From the NCBI GenBank assembly GCA_963844845.1, contig CAWJPW010000001.1:310001-374000 (forward strand): a DNA stretch of 64,000 bases, written 5' to 3'. Below are positions 63,220-64,000 of the stretch, one piece after another. This stretch comes from CAWJPW01 sp963844845 (GTDB taxonomy: Bacteria; Acidobacteriota; Thermoanaerobaculia; Thermoanaerobaculales; Sulfomarinibacteraceae). A program made the translations under genes and the position numbers. How positions within the stretch are numbered: the stretch's first letter is position 1; every line of letters begins with the position of its first letter. The notes below the pieces were generated by a model, which was not told where the DNA came from, made no database searches, and was given only the letters and a program-made list of their open reading frames with translations.

Positions 63220-64000
63220 ATGCTGCCGATTCACTTCGACGACCGGGCCGTGGCCGATCTCCCCCTTCCGGACGGCGACACCGCCCATCGGGTGACCGAG
63301 CTGCTGCTCGCGATGGTGTCACGCCGCGTCCTGCCGTACTTCCGCAAGCGCAAGATGGTCGACGCCGTCCGTCTTTCGCGCGTGCAGGAGCAGTTCCAGG
63401 TGGTGCGCCTCGAGGACCCCGATCACCGGATCCGTATGCTCAGCGTGCTCGAGCACCCGGCCGGCCGGTGGACCCTCCACCTGCACGAGCGTCTCTTCGA
63501 TTACCTCGCCTTCGTGCTGCCCTCGGATCCCGACCAGCGCCTCGGCGACGCGCTGCCCGAACCACGTAAGGCACTGGCTTTCGCCGAACTTCTGTTGCGC
63601 CACGAGGTCGAGCACGTGCTCTACCCCGGGCGCGAGGAGCGTGAGGCGGTGCTCGGCGACCTCGAGTTCATGCTGGATCGACGCGATGTCGACCCGACCT
63701 TCTTCAAGACCCTCCTCGAGGCCCTGCGCGACCCCCTCAACGGGCTCAACGGCGAGCCGTACCTGCGCCTGCTGGAACTCTCTGGCAGGGGCGCCTCGTG
63801 TGATGAGGAGATCGGCCGCCTGGTGGCCGACACCGCCGCGAGATCAACGAGCCTGCCCGAGGGGCTCCTCGCTTCGGCCATCCCCGCCATGGGTCGGGAG
63901 TTCAAGGGAGCCGTGCTGGACGAGTGCTACCGAGGCAGCCGCAGCACCCACGTGAGCCTGGCGCGGCGCGCCGCCCAGCTGAACACGCTCCTGCATGTGC
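63220..64000 (+). CDS. HEVEH-containing protein, truncated by window end
   Basis: 260 residues visible, open to the end of the window. ATG 63220 follows GGGAGG; a TACACT box lies at 63151-63156. Residues ~118-145 hold LLLRHEVEHVLYPGREEREAVLGD, an HExxH zinc-protease-type motif with a downstream Glu. The rest is helical and polar. No named family recognised, and the missing C-terminus may carry the key domain. Confidence 0.7.
   Translation, partial: MLPIHFDDRAVADLPLPDGDTAHRVTELLLAMVSRRVLPYFRKRKMVDAVRLSRVQEQFQVVRLEDPDHRIRMLSVLEHPAGRWTLHLHERLFDYLAFVLPSDPDQRLGDALPEPRKALAFAELLLRHEVEHVLYPGREEREAVLGDLEFMLDRRDVDPTFFKTLLEALRDPLNGLNGEPYLRLLELSGRGASCDEEIGRLVADTAARSTSLPEGLLASAIPAMGREFKGAVLDECYRGSRSTHVSLARRAAQLNTLLHV

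Overview
The window is about 64 kb of very GC-rich bacterial DNA with dense genes, frequent ATGA/GTGA overlaps, many GTG and TTG starts, and several genes whose -10 box lies only 6-8 bases before the start codon. The gene content (TPR protein of a kind often fused to Ser/Thr kinases, multihaem cytochrome ending in a DDFE...W tail, sigma-54 two-component pair, UbiA prenyltransferase) suggests a free-living diderm with respiratory metabolism. My best guess is Acidobacteriota (Thermoanaerobaculia-like); this is inference, as no rRNA or marker gene is present. No tRNA, rRNA or CRISPR was seen.

Layout. 1-8.7 kb: the end of a TPR protein, then a four-gene redox operon joining NuoE, a NuoF-GltD fusion, a NuoG/HoxU-like Fe-S protein and a GltB-type FMN domain. 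9.0-14.2 kb (minus): an ABC-2 export operon (ATPase, two permeases, NEW3-like membrane protein), with inverted copies of a ~200-bp repeat on its flanks and paired palindromes upstream. 14.8-17.4 kb: a GAF histidine kinase and an NtrC-type regulator. 17.5-31.8 kb: a run of small plus-strand genes (acetyltransferases, hydrolases, VOC, cupin, NTF2, YaiI, TMEM175 and small membrane or lipoproteins). 31.8-33.9 kb: a five-haem cytochrome. 34.9-36.2 kb: an IS630-family element with a 161-bp MITE against its right end. 36.3-43.0 kb: a STAS-like protein, a probable selenoprotein, a membrane MutS-like ATPase, cupin, CoA-binding and YcaQ genes. 43.1-50.4 kb (minus): a TetR-controlled Ybh-type drug exporter. 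50.4-56.2 kb: PilZ, a SelW-type selenoprotein, UbiA, a methyltransferase, an FAD reductase, DUF924, DUF5924/2914 and GlsB-like genes. 56.4-60.5 kb (minus): a two-gene system of a membrane protein combining an HSP90-like ATPase with a transglutaminase, and a partner that looks like an inactive relative. 60.8-64.0 kb: a GGDEF protein, alkaline phosphatase and a truncated HEVEH protein.

Three themes stand out. First, two genes have an in-frame UGA exactly where their families place a key cysteine or selenocysteine, so the organism probably makes selenoproteins. Second, four 161-bp copies of one MITE share terminal bases with the resident IS630 element, and three of them supply the TAG stop codon of the adjacent gene. 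Third, the GHKL-transglutaminase pair is the best candidate for an undescribed system. Family assignments were made by eye from motifs; no database search was run.
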